Virus record (IMG/VR): IMGVR_UViG_3300021960_000443
Location: 1 to 26,070 of that record
Strand: one strand, 5' to 3'
From: a virus
Length of the DNA stretch: 26,070 bases
Shown: positions 13,084 to 22,205 of the stretch, in pieces
How positions within the stretch are numbered: the first letter of the stretch is position 1
How the letters are laid out: every line of letters starts with the position of its first letter
Made by a program: the position numbers and the translations under genes
The notes under the pieces: generated by a model
The model's database searches: none
Seen by the model: the letters and a program-made list of their open reading frames with translations, nothing else
Told to the model about the DNA's origin: nothing

Positions 13084-15120
13084 ATGATTTACAGAATATA
13101 TCCAAATAAAGACACCACAATCTATGAAGATTCTCATCGTAAGAATCAAAATACTGGTAAGGATGAAATTCTTGAAGTTGGTAAGTTTTACGATACTAAC
13201 AACAAAACCCTATTAGGCAATAGTAGAGCATTGGTTCAATTTGACCTAACTAACATTTCATCTTCTATTGTTAATGGTGAAATCACATCACCACAATACC
13301 GATTGAGATTGGAAAATGTCGAAAGTAGAGGAATCGCATCCGACTACGACTTGTATGTTTATCCCGTTAAAGAATCGTGGCAAGAGGGATTCGGTTCTGA
13401 ATCAGATACACCTCACATCGAAGTTGATTCAAGTTGGGTTTACAAGGCAAGTGGGTCTATTTGGGATGTTGAAAATTCAACAGTTGGTAAAGCAGCAACT
13501 CCTGCTCAACTGCCAGGTCTTGATGTTTATTATGATTTCTTGGCTTCGGCTGGTGACCTATCCCTAACACAATCAATTGTTGGGTCAGATGGTACATCAC
13601 CATCTATCAATGTAGTCGATGGGGCTCTACAATTTTCAGCATCATACTTTGGTGGTGGAACTGTAAACCTCGATGCGTATATGCAGTTCGGTACTACCTA
13701 CAATATTTATTTCGAAATGAACATTGGTAGCCTTAATGGTGTAGATTTTAGAGTATACGAACCGGATGGTAGTGGAAATGGAAGTACCCAAGATGGATAT
13801 GTATATGCGAATAATATCATAGAGAGCGTAACTCAATCAATACAAGTTTCCCCAAACTCAACAGGTATACACAAATTACAATGGACTTATTTTGATACTG
13901 ATGGTAGTGATGGTGTTGCTGGCAGATTTGATAATTTTTATGTAAACAAAGAAGTAACTTCTGGCTCTCTTGTTCAAGATGAATACAACATTGATGGACC
14001 ACTACCATCAACGTATGTACTAAATGAATTGATTACGGGTCGTGATGGTGAGTCCACCACAGCAAGTGTGATTGGTAATGTTCTTGTAATGTCTTCATCA
14101 AACTTTAGTGGCGCTACATTAAATAGAAGTTTGTCGGTAATTGAAGGTCTTGGATATACTGCAAGTTTTACTGCAAGTGTTGGTCACTATGATGAAATTT
14201 CATTTGATGTTATGGAGCCAGATGGTAAGTTCTTGGTAGAACGTACTTCTATAACCTCAAGTGGATTTAACACATACTACTTTAACTCACAACAAACTGG
14301 AACCCATTATTTAAGATGGGCTGTTTTTGGTAGTGGTAGTGGTGAGTTTACAGGTTCAATTGATAACTTGACCGTTACTACCGATGCTACTTTAATCCCA
14401 ACGGGCGCAGAATATACTGACATCTACTATGAAGCACGGTGGGTAACTAATCAAGGTGGTGGTACTTGGTATACCGCATCGTTTGGTAGTGGTGTACATT
14501 ACAAACAATCATTTACCAAATACACCGATAATCTAAATGTTGAAGTTACTGACTATGTAAACGAGTGGTTAGATGGTACTCGTACAAATAATGGTCTAAT
14601 CATTAAGAAGACAAATGGTGATGAATCATCAACTCGTAAATTAGGTTCAATTAAGTTCTTCTCTTCAGACACCAATACAATTTACCCACCCACTCTTGAG
14701 GTTAGATGGGATGATTCATCGTTTGTGACAGGCTCACTTAACGCATTAAGTTCTGATGATATGATTGTATATGTTAAGAATTTATCTACCGAATACAAAG
14801 AAACATCTAAAGCTAAAGTTAGAGTTTATGGTAGAGATAGATTCCCAGCAAGAACATTCTCCACATCATCGGGTTACACGATAGTGAACTATTTACCAAC
14901 TACCTCATATTACTCGGTAGTTGACGCTGAAACGGAGCAAGTAATTATCCCGTTTGATACTAATTATACTAAAGTAAGTTGTGACTCCGAGGGTAACTAT
15001 TTTAACTTTTGGTTTAACGGATTACAACCTGAACGATTCTATAAGTTTGTATTTAGAGTTGACCAAAATGGAACAACTAAATACTTCGATGATAATTTCT
15101 ACTTTAAGGTGGTTAGATGA
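13084..15120 (+). CDS. Virion protein with split DNRLRE-like domain and two beta inserts
   Basis: This is a 678-residue protein. Residues 1-115 look like the first half of a DNRLRE-type beta sandwich (PNKDTTIYED, then TGKDEILEVGK and ALVQFDLTNI). The second half appears only at about 444-545 (VEVTDYVNEWLDGTRTNNGL, then IKFFSSDTNT and LEVRWDD). Between them are two related beta domains, about 146-290 and 309-435, each ending with an aromatic-rich strand plus D-N-x-x-V (FDNFYV; IDNLTV). A further domain occupies 550-678. An AGAGG ribosome site sits 6 bases before the ATG. DNRLRE domains are common in surface proteins that contact glycans or cell walls. Position after gp6 suggests an outer baseplate or receptor-contact component; the exact T4 counterpart is unclear. 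Confidence 0.78.
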   Translation: MIYRIYPNKDTTIYEDSHRKNQNTGKDEILEVGKFYDTNNKTLLGNSRALVQFDLTNISSSIVNGEITSPQYRLRLENVESRGIASDYDLYVYPVKESWQEGFGSESDTPHIEVDSSWVYKASGSIWDVENSTVGKAATPAQLPGLDVYYDFLASAGDLSLTQSIVGSDGTSPSINVVDGALQFSASYFGGGTVNLDAYMQFGTTYNIYFEMNIGSLNGVDFRVYEPDGSGNGSTQDGYVYANNIIESVTQSIQVSPNSTGIHKLQWTYFDTDGSDGVAGRFDNFYVNKEVTSGSLVQDEYNIDGPLPSTYVLNELITGRDGESTTASVIGNVLVMSSSNFSGATLNRSLSVIEGLGYTASFTASVGHYDEISFDVMEPDGKFLVERTSITSSGFNTYYFNSQQTGTHYLRWAVFGSGSGEFTGSIDNLTVTTDATLIPTGAEYTDIYYEARWVTNQGGGTWYTASFGSGVHYKQSFTKYTDNLNVEVTDYVNEWLDGTRTNNGLIIKKTNGDESSTRKLGSIKFFSSDTNTIYPPTLEVRWDDSSFVTGSLNALSSDDMIVYVKNLSTEYKETSKAKVRVYGRDRFPARTFSTSSGYTIVNYLPTTSYYSVVDAETEQVIIPFDTNYTKVSCDSEGNYFNFWFNGLQPERFYKFVFRVDQNGTTKYFDDNFYFKVVR

Positions 15121-15476
15121 TACAAGAGCGAATTGTAAAACGAAATGGTAGAGGTCAGATTGTCTCCTACGAAATAGAAGTAGATGAGAATGGATTCCCA
15201 CTACAAGAATATGGTACTGTTGAATTTGGTGCTAATGGAACTGTTGTAGATAAGTTTGAGAAAGAAAGTTTTAACAAACAAGTTGACATCTTTATCGAAG
15301 AACTTGAATTTCAAAATATTCCAGTTGTGGAATTTAAACCAAAGACACGAATCTTTACACCATTGAATTATCAAACATATGGTGGTTCATCAACATCGGG
15401 TGGCACTACAACAACATCAGGTGGTACTACAACCACATCGGGTGGTGGTTCTGCTGGAAGTATAGCTGGAATATAA
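15117..15476 (+). CDS. Small virion-cluster protein with Gly/Ser/Thr repeat tail
   Basis: This 119-residue protein starts in a 4-base ATGA overlap with the gene before it. Residues 1-82 are mixed, beginning MIQERIVKRNGRGQIVSYEI, with strands and an acidic helix (FNKQVDIFIEELEFQNIPVV). Residues 89-119 are a repeat tail of GGTTTTS units ending GGGSAGSIAGI. Such flexible tails are found on virion linkers. It lies between two large baseplate proteins, so it could be a linker or a small wedge component. No known family is recognised. The next gene follows after 9 bases. Confidence 0.72.
   Translation: MIQERIVKRNGRGQIVSYEIEVDENGFPLQEYGTVEFGANGTVVDKFEKESFNKQVDIFIEELEFQNIPVVEFKPKTRIFTPLNYQTYGGSSTSGGTTTTSGGTTTTSGGGSAGSIAGI
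15381..15440 (+). repeat. 21-base in-frame tandem repeats
   Basis: An 18-base variant (15381-15398) is followed by two 21-base units (15399-15419 and 15420-15440) that differ at 3 positions, encoding GGSSTS, GGTTTTS and GGTTTTS. A partial GGTGGTGG follows. Being in frame and codon-length, it can change copy number without breaking the gene. Confidence 0.85.
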
Positions 15477-15485
15477 GGTTAGTAT

Positions 15486-18400
15486 ATGTCGTTAGATAGA
15501 TTTAAAAATAAAAATGAGGTATTGGGATTTACTCCTGTATTCGGTGATACTATTAAGGACTCCGACAAAAACCTTATTGCCAAACTCGATGATGTTCAGT
15601 TAAAAACCGGCGACCTAAAAGGAAATTTCGGTGGTGGTAATGGTGAAGTTCAGCCTGTAATAGAAAAACACATCTACGCAGATGAATCATTACTATCCTC
15701 ACTTCACGACCAAACTTTAACTTATAAAGAAAATCCAAATACAATCTTTGTTAAACCTGAATTAGATTTACGAACTGCTGGGATTAACCAAGGTGTATAT
15801 AGCATTTGCTATAACTTCTTACACAAATATGTTGGTAATCCAGCTGGATACTCTGATATTAGAGTTACTGAAATCTCTTCTAATAGAAAAGAGGTAAAGG
15901 TAAATATCAACCGAACTCCACCTCAAAATATATCAAAAACTACCGGTCAAGTATTGGGTACATCTATCAACGCATCATCTGCCGAAGAAGTCTCATTGAA
16001 TTCCGTGAGTATTGATAACACCATAAACAATACACCATCACAACCAAGTCCTGCGATTTCATCTCCTGGTAAATTTGGATTGTTATATGACATTTATAAT
16101 TTAGATGGATTTAATACATTTAATTCACCAAATACTAAAAAAGACTTTGTTCTCAACTTTGGTGGAAATAGGTTGTATGATATTGTAAATATTAAATTCA
16201 ATGGGCCACGAGTTGGTAGGTCGGTTGAAGAAATATCATATCCTACTGGAAACCTTGGTGGTGTATCTACGGTATTATTACCATTGAGTCCAAGCGCATT
16301 GACCATTGGTGAGTGGACCGAATGGGTAGAGGTCTACAACCCAGCCATTGGTCAATCTACTTCACAAGCCGGTCAGTTAACATTAAGAACGAGGTACTTT
16401 CAATTACAAGAAACGGCTGATGGTAAACTCCGACTACTTGGTGGTACTGAATGGAACAACCCACTTCAACCGCCAATTTATAGAGTTTCACCTGGCACAA
16501 CCACAAACCTAAACACTGTCACTTATAGGGAAGGTTATGGTGAATTAGGAACTGCATTTATAAATGAGTTTGATACAAATAAACGAGTTAATCTTGTAAA
16601 CCAAAACTTAGCAATCACATACGACTACTATGATGACACATTAACTTCATACGATGAGGTTATTGTTAAGTTGTACGATGAGTTGGGTGATGAAATTAGT
16701 ATCAATGCTCCGACTTCAATCTATGGTCGTATCTCAAACTCATTTATTGAAAAGGTAATTGCATTCCCTGCGATTCCAGTAAAGAATTACACCCCATTCT
16801 CACAACCAAACTTTAATGTTGAAATGGATGTTGTACGGGGTGGTGAGGGTACTGAATTTAAAACTTGGGATAGTTTGTTAGATACAAACTCACAAACATC
16901 ACAACAAATCGTTTCTCATTACTTTAGTAGTTCACTTGGAAACCTAAAACTAAACATAGATTATTCCGATTTTCAAAACTATATACATTTCTCATCAGCA
17001 ACCGAACGTGTTGACAACTTTGTTTATAAAGTAAGACAAATAGAAACCTACAACAATAGAATCGATACATTGGAGTCTATTAGTGGGTCTGAAGCACTGA
17101 CAAATATATCACAATCGATAGTTCGTAGAGATAGGGTAGTTGGTGGTTTTGATGATTTTGAAAAATGGTTATACTATGATATCAACGCAAGAAACTATAC
17201 ACATTGGTCTTCTTCAGCATACACAATAGAACCATATCCAAAGTCAGCAACATTCCCACACATTCTACACCCGTATAGTTCTTCTCAAGCACAAACGTGG
17301 TATAGTGGTGTATACGCATCTGCGTCTTTGTATGACTCTCAAAATCAAGCAACCTTAAATAAGATGATTCCGATTCACCTACGAGATGATGAAAGTAACT
17401 CGGAGTATATTACATTTGTAGATATGGTTGGTCAACATTTTGACATTCAATGGGGATATATAAAAGCTCTCACAAGTATCAATCAACGTGAAGAACATCC
17501 CGAAGATGGTATGTCTTCTGAGCTACTTAATGATGTCGCTAAGACATTTGGTTGGAAATTATCAAATGGATACTCCGATTCAAATCTTTGGAACTATGTA
17601 CTGGGTACTGATTCAAGTGGGTCTCTTGCGCAAACCGGATTATTACAATCTAAATCCCGTGACTTCATCACAAAAGAGGTTTGGAGAAGGATTGTAAATC
17701 ACATCCCATACTTGTACAAGACCAAAGGTACTGCAAGGTCAATCAAAGCATTACTTGCAGCATACGGAATACCACAGGCATTCTTACAAATCCGTGAGTG
17801 GGGTGGCCCTGCCATCTCTACCCGCAAGAATGTATTTGAACACGATAGATTTGTATACAAACTACAAGCATCTCCATCTCGTTACATCGAAACTCCGTGG
17901 GATGATATTAATTCAGATAGACCAAGTACAATTGAAATTATTGGTAAAATGCCTAAAGCACATTACCACATATTCCGATTAACAAGTGGTTCTGATTATA
18001 TTGATTATTTTTGGGATTATAATACGACTTACGAAACCGCAAGAGTTCGTAGTGCTATTAATGGTACAACCTTTATGTCATCATCTTATTTCGCTTATAA
18101 GTTTAGAAGAGATGGTGTATTTGTAATGACATCAGGTAGTGGTAACAGTTTACAAATGGGTATGGTTGATGACTTTGGTGAAATCTTTGCTACACGTTTG
18201 ATTACTGGTTCTGAAAACGGAACATATAATGATGTGTGGTCAACTAACACCGGAACTCTACAAGTTCCTGGTCCTACTACTGATTTAAATATCTATAACT
18301 ACGAAACCGCAAGTATTCAAGAAATTAGATACTATCGTGATATTATGTCTAATGAAATTGTCCAAGAACACGCAAAGAATCGTGAGGCATATTTCATTGA

Positions 18401-20210
18401 TGATAATACCACGGATTTAGAATTGGAAACCGCATTTGATAAGTTACCATTCCGTATTTTTCCAGATAGTTCGTTTTCGACAAATCTAACTTTCATTAAT
18501 TCAATTCACCCTAATCAAGAAATCACAACGACTGAAACTGGACTAACATTATCAGCGTCTATTACTAATATGGCTCAAGGTGATTTGGTTGGTGAAGTAG
18601 ATACTATGTGGCAAACAATCCCTTCGGTTGGTGCATTGAACTTAATGAATAATAAGATTCGTGTTGAATCTGCGTCATTGGGTGGTATGTTGAATCCTAA
18701 TAAGAATGTTGAAGTTAGTGAGTATGACTACGCACCAAATGACTCAAATCTATTAGGTACATATTTTTCAACCACGGATACCGTAAACAACGACATATAC
18801 AATTCAGAGGGATATTTCGAAGCTGATGATTGGGTTGGTGACCCTGATAAGAGATACAATGAGGATTACCCATTGTTGAAGTATAAATTAAAAAACTACT
18901 TCCAAAAATATACAGGCCGTACCGCAATCAATTTGATTTTGTCAATGTTATCAAGATATGATATGTCTATCTTTGACCAGATTAGGCAAACCCTACCAGC
19001 TCGTGTTGATTGGCATCGTGGTATCTTAATTGAACCATCTGCGTTAGAACGTAATAAATTCCGTAGACCTTCTAACATTTCTTACACTAAACATTTTTGG
19101 GATGGTGCTCTACAAATTAGTAACATAACCATAACGGGAACAAAACACGATTATGGATTTACCTCTGGGTCTTATAGAAAGAATTATTTGTCGGATGGTG
19201 TTATCGACTTATACAATTATACACCATCCACTTACAAGTACATCATTCCAAAGTTAAGTTCTTCTGGTGATTACTTTGATACTACTAATGGATATTGGGA
19301 CTACTCTCCAACGGGTAGTGTGATTACACTCGCAAGACCTTCACAAAATGGTGGACAAATCACAACACTATTTTTTACCTCGGATATATCAGCAAGTAAG
19401 AACTTACCAAGTTCAGCATCATACATCCCATCAAGGGGGTCTGACTACCAAGGATTATCTTTAGAGAATCTTAAATATAATGGATGTAGAATTAGTTCAG
19501 ATTCAATCACAACCGACTCACCTGACACTCCGGATGGTGGTCCTGTTATTGAAGTCACATTTGTTGACTCGAACAAACTCGTGTTCTCAACAAAGAATAC
19601 CGAAGGTGGTGGTGGTATAAGTGTTGGTGTTGAAAAGCCAGTTGGTGGTAAAAAACCAAAGGTTATGGATTTGGGTTCACTTGTATCAGTTGATATTAGC
19701 GAGAGAAAGAAGCGTAGACCTAAATCAAATGTTGATTTGGAATCACGATTAAGAGAACCATCGATTATTATAAAAAGTCAAGGAAGGCCTAAAGTTAATT
19801 CTATATTACCACCAAGGGACTCTTCACCATTCCCACCAAACATATTGTACAAAGGTGGTGTATTCTTTGGGGACTCTAATTTCTATAATTCACTTTCCAA
19901 CGGAACATATAGTTGGAGTTCATTGGTTCAAATTCCAAATTCCACATATGTATTGAATATAAACGGAAACAATGTATTAAGTGGGTTGTTATCGTATAAT
20001 ACTAACACAATTACGGTTAGTTCGATATATAACACATTGGGTGCTTCTTTGAGTTCACCAACACCACTTATTATCAGAACAGTTTTCCTTGTGAAGAGGT
20101 CAACTGGTCAAATTGTGTACACATCGCCGGATGTATTTGATGTAAGTCATCAGTTTTCTTTCGGTAAAGGTACAGAAGATTTAGATGTAAGAATAATTAC
20201 AGCAACTTAA
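15486..20210 (+). CDS. Giant baseplate wedge protein, probable gp7 equivalent with LamG-like insert
   Basis: This 1574-residue protein is the largest gene of the window. Residues 1-640 are long beta-rich segments. About 645-760 hold FVDMVGQHFDIQWGYIKALT and then EVWRRIVNHIPYLYKTKGTA-RSIKALLAAYGIP, which resembles the helical core of P2 tail protein I (LHRRKGT-type motif), the counterpart of T4 gp7 in the wedge. About 819-966 look like a LamG/concanavalin-type fold (MPKAHYHIFRLTSG to IQEIRYYRDIMSNEIVQEH). More mixed sequence follows to 1370, then a Gly/Lys linker with GGGGISVGVEKPVGGKKP and RKKRRPKS, and a C-terminal beta domain from about 1450. T4 gp7 is 1032 residues, so this is enlarged. 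Order after gp6 supports the wedge role; the LamG-like part suggests glycan contact. Confidence 0.75.
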   Translation: MSLDRFKNKNEVLGFTPVFGDTIKDSDKNLIAKLDDVQLKTGDLKGNFGGGNGEVQPVIEKHIYADESLLSSLHDQTLTYKENPNTIFVKPELDLRTAGINQGVYSICYNFLHKYVGNPAGYSDIRVTEISSNRKEVKVNINRTPPQNISKTTGQVLGTSINASSAEEVSLNSVSIDNTINNTPSQPSPAISSPGKFGLLYDIYNLDGFNTFNSPNTKKDFVLNFGGNRLYDIVNIKFNGPRVGRSVEEISYPTGNLGGVSTVLLPLSPSALTIGEWTEWVEVYNPAIGQSTSQAGQLTLRTRYFQLQETADGKLRLLGGTEWNNPLQPPIYRVSPGTTTNLNTVTYREGYGELGTAFINEFDTNKRVNLVNQNLAITYDYYDDTLTSYDEVIVKLYDELGDEISINAPTSIYGRISNSFIEKVIAFPAIPVKNYTPFSQPNFNVEMDVVRGGEGTEFKTWDSLLDTNSQTSQQIVSHYFSSSLGNLKLNIDYSDFQNYIHFSSATERVDNFVYKVRQIETYNNRIDTLESISGSEALTNISQSIVRRDRVVGGFDDFEKWLYYDINARNYTHWSSSAYTIEPYPKSATFPHILHPYSSSQAQTWYSGVYASASLYDSQNQATLNKMIPIHLRDDESNSEYITFVDMVGQHFDIQWGYIKALTSINQREEHPEDGMSSELLNDVAKTFGWKLSNGYSDSNLWNYVLGTDSSGSLAQTGLLQSKSRDFITKEVWRRIVNHIPYLYKTKGTARSIKALLAAYGIPQAFLQIREWGGPAISTRKNVFEHDRFVYKLQASPSRYIETPWDDINSDRPSTIEIIGKMPKAHYHIFRLTSGSDYIDYFWDYNTTYETARVRSAINGTTFMSSSYFAYKFRRDGVFVMTSGSGNSLQMGMVDDFGEIFATRLITGSENGTYNDVWSTNTGTLQVPGPTTDLNIYNYETASIQEIRYYRDIMSNEIVQEHAKNREAYFIDDNTTDLELETAFDKLPFRIFPDSSFSTNLTFINSIHPNQEITTTETGLTLSASITNMAQGDLVGEVDTMWQTIPSVGALNLMNNKIRVESASLGGMLNPNKNVEVSEYDYAPNDSNLLGTYFSTTDTVNNDIYNSEGYFEADDWVGDPDKRYNEDYPLLKYKLKNYFQKYTGRTAINLILSMLSRYDMSIFDQIRQTLPARVDWHRGILIEPSALERNKFRRPSNISYTKHFWDGALQISNITITGTKHDYGFTSGSYRKNYLSDGVIDLYNYTPSTYKYIIPKLSSSGDYFDTTNGYWDYSPTGSVITLARPSQNGGQITTLFFTSDISASKNLPSSASYIPSRGSDYQGLSLENLKYNGCRISSDSITTDSPDTPDGGPVIEVTFVDSNKLVFSTKNTEGGGGISVGVEKPVGGKKPKVMDLGSLVSVDISERKKRRPKSNVDLESRLREPSIIIKSQGRPKVNSILPPRDSSPFPPNILYKGGVFFGDSNFYNSLSNGTYSWSSLVQIPNSTYVLNINGNNVLSGLLSYNTNTITVSSIYNTLGASLSSPTPLIIRTVFLVKRSTGQIVYTSPDVFDVSHQFSFGKGTEDLDVRIITAT

Positions 20211-20254
20211 TTTATTAAAAAACCATATTTATATACATAAAAGAGGAAAGCACT

Positions 20255-20920
20255 ATGGGATTTTTAGATAATTCATCAGTAACAGTAGACGCCATTCTTA
20301 CCAAAAAGGGTAGAGAGTTATTGGCGCAGGGTCGTGACAAGTTTCAAATCACTCAATTTGCATTAGCAGATGATGAGGTGGATTATGAACTTTGGAATTC
20401 AGCACACCCACTTGGTACTGACTACTATGGTATTATCATTGAAAATATGCCGGTATTGGAAGCAATCACCGATGAAAACTATTCAATGAAATACAAACTA
20501 TTAACACTTCCAAAGAACACTACACGACTGCCTTATATTCAAGCGTCTGTAACTTCTTTGAATCTGAATGAGAGCGGCCAATCCGCTACCATCAATGTTC
20601 AGACACGAAATGGTGGTAATGGTACTTTGGGGTACACTGCAATTCTATTGAATGCAGATGCCGGTAGCATTTCAGGTAATCCTGGTGTTCCTGGTAATGT
20701 TAACCCTATTGTAAATGTATCCTCATACGCATCAAGTCAATCACAGGCCGTTGTTGGTAAGAATCAATTTACATTCAATACGAAGACATTACCATCCCGT
20801 GCTAACTTGACTACACGAATTATTATTATCGGTAACGAAACGGGTGGTAGAACCGAAGTTGATGTGACCGTGAATTACTTAACTGATACCGTTGCATCTG
20901 TTGTAACAGTCGCAACCTAA
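20255..20920 (+). CDS. Conserved virion structural protein
   Basis: This is a 221-residue protein. The N-terminus MGFLDNSSVTVDAILTKKGR, then FALADDEVDYELWNSAHP and DYYGIIIENMPVLEAITDE, matches a pattern I recall from structural proteins of marine T4-like phages. Residues 1-95 would form the conserved attachment part. Residues 96-221 form Ig-like beta repeats (IQASVTSLNLNESGQSATIN; TRIIIIGNETGGRTEVDVTV). An AGAGGAAAG ribosome site precedes the ATG by about 6 bases. It opens the last block of virion genes and is preceded by a 44-base AT-rich gap. A baseplate connector or fibre-base protein is likely, but the T4 counterpart is unclear. Confidence 0.75.
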   Translation: MGFLDNSSVTVDAILTKKGRELLAQGRDKFQITQFALADDEVDYELWNSAHPLGTDYYGIIIENMPVLEAITDENYSMKYKLLTLPKNTTRLPYIQASVTSLNLNESGQSATINVQTRNGGNGTLGYTAILLNADAGSISGNPGVPGNVNPIVNVSSYASSQSQAVVGKNQFTFNTKTLPSRANLTTRIIIIGNETGGRTEVDVTVNYLTDTVASVVTVAT

Positions 20921-20936
20921 ATTAAAGGAATAGATT

Positions 20937-22193
20937 ATGGCAGTAGCTCCAATTTTTAACCCATTCGGTGGTGGTGGTGGCACCGGTGGTGGTGGATTCG
21001 GTAATGGTAATACTCCGGGTGGGTCTAGCAATGCTTCTGCTGGCTCGATTTTGGGGTCTTTACCAAGTAACCTTGTTCCTGTAGCATCCCCATCGACAAT
21101 TGCACAATTACAAGCATCCGATATCGCTAATGATGCAACTCCTATCGTTCCTGCTGGTGCATATGATTATGGTAGTGGTAAAGTATATACAGCATTTACA
21201 ATTGAAGATGTTGTCGAAGGTGGTACTGAAAGAGTAACCCGTGGTATGTGGTCAAACAACTCAGCCGAGTTAACATCATTCTGGACATCTTCATATCAGT
21301 CTACAACACAAAAATCGTATTATTACGAAATTTATAATGGTGACCCAACAGTATCAACCAATAATGCTCAGTTTTCAGTAGCATATGGTCATACTGATGG
21401 AAGTGGTTCTTTCGGACAAAACGAAGATTCACCATCAAACGCAATCTATTCACAATTACAACAAGTTCTCCTTCCATCAAATCAAAGAGTGTTCTCCTTC
21501 AATGGTGTATCATCTCGTGATGTGTATGCTGTTACAATCAATAGAGCACGATTAAAAGATAAACTTGACCCAGGAAACTGGGAGTTAGTTCTTTCTGGTT
21601 CTGCTGGCGAAACACTTCGTTTGATTGATGATAGTGGTGATGTAAACCAGACCGGCGATTCAACTGCAACTTCATACAATATCGTATCTGGTTCATTATT
21701 GAATGGTGTATACTCAACTGATGTTGTATATGGTTCGGTATTCCCACAACAAGGTATCTTGGTAATGTCAGCAACTGCACTTGACGCATCCGCTTCATTA
21801 GATACTGAAAGAAGTGCAAGTTCGGTAACTGCATCTTTGGCCGGTGGTGAAGATAGACACAATCATAGAAGGTTATTCTTGGCTATTAGTGGAGCTGCTG
21901 CTGCAAACGCATCTGATGGCTTCCAGTCGAGAAATGAGGAAGAAGTTAAATCAACATTCTTCTTTGTAAGAGCAAAGAATGCTGAATACAATTTCTCTAA
22001 CAACCCATCATATGTTACGGGGTCTAACGGTCAAATGCAACAAGCAACATTTGTTGGAAATCCAAAGACATATATTACGGCAGTTGGTTTATACAATAAC
22101 GATAACGAATTGTTGGCCGTTGCTAAATTGTCTAAACCTATCTTGAAATCGTTCTCGAACGAAGTATTGATTAAGGTTAAATTAGATTTCTAA
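20937..22193 (+). CDS. Virion protein sharing its C-terminal domain with the next gene
   Basis: This is a 418-residue protein. Residues 8-35 are a Gly-rich flexible arm (FGGGGGTGGGGFGNGN). Residues about 65-330 form a beta-rich body (SGKVYTAFTIEDVVEGGTER; INRARLKDKLDPGNWELVLS). About 340-418 carry a conserved end: VRAKNAEYNFSNNPSYVT, then YITAVGLYNNDNELLAVAKL and a final VLIKVKLDF. The next gene has the same end. AAAGGAA lies 6 bases before the ATG. It is 12 bases from the next gene. It is probably an outer tail or baseplate component whose C-terminal domain serves assembly or attachment; the host target is unknown. Confidence 0.75.
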   Translation: MAVAPIFNPFGGGGGTGGGGFGNGNTPGGSSNASAGSILGSLPSNLVPVASPSTIAQLQASDIANDATPIVPAGAYDYGSGKVYTAFTIEDVVEGGTERVTRGMWSNNSAELTSFWTSSYQSTTQKSYYYEIYNGDPTVSTNNAQFSVAYGHTDGSGSFGQNEDSPSNAIYSQLQQVLLPSNQRVFSFNGVSSRDVYAVTINRARLKDKLDPGNWELVLSGSAGETLRLIDDSGDVNQTGDSTATSYNIVSGSLLNGVYSTDVVYGSVFPQQGILVMSATALDASASLDTERSASSVTASLAGGEDRHNHRRLFLAISGAAAANASDGFQSRNEEEVKSTFFFVRAKNAEYNFSNNPSYVTGSNGQMQQATFVGNPKTYITAVGLYNNDNELLAVAKLSKPILKSFSNEVLIKVKLDF

Positions 22194-22205
22194 AGATGAA
22201 CCCAA

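Noticed and set aside
20226-20233. TATAAATA on the minus strand, an exact T4 late promoter element, in the gap before gene 20255.
   Set aside because: It faces away from the downstream gene and no minus-strand gene exists in the window. The surrounding sequence is nearly all A/T, so a chance match is likely.
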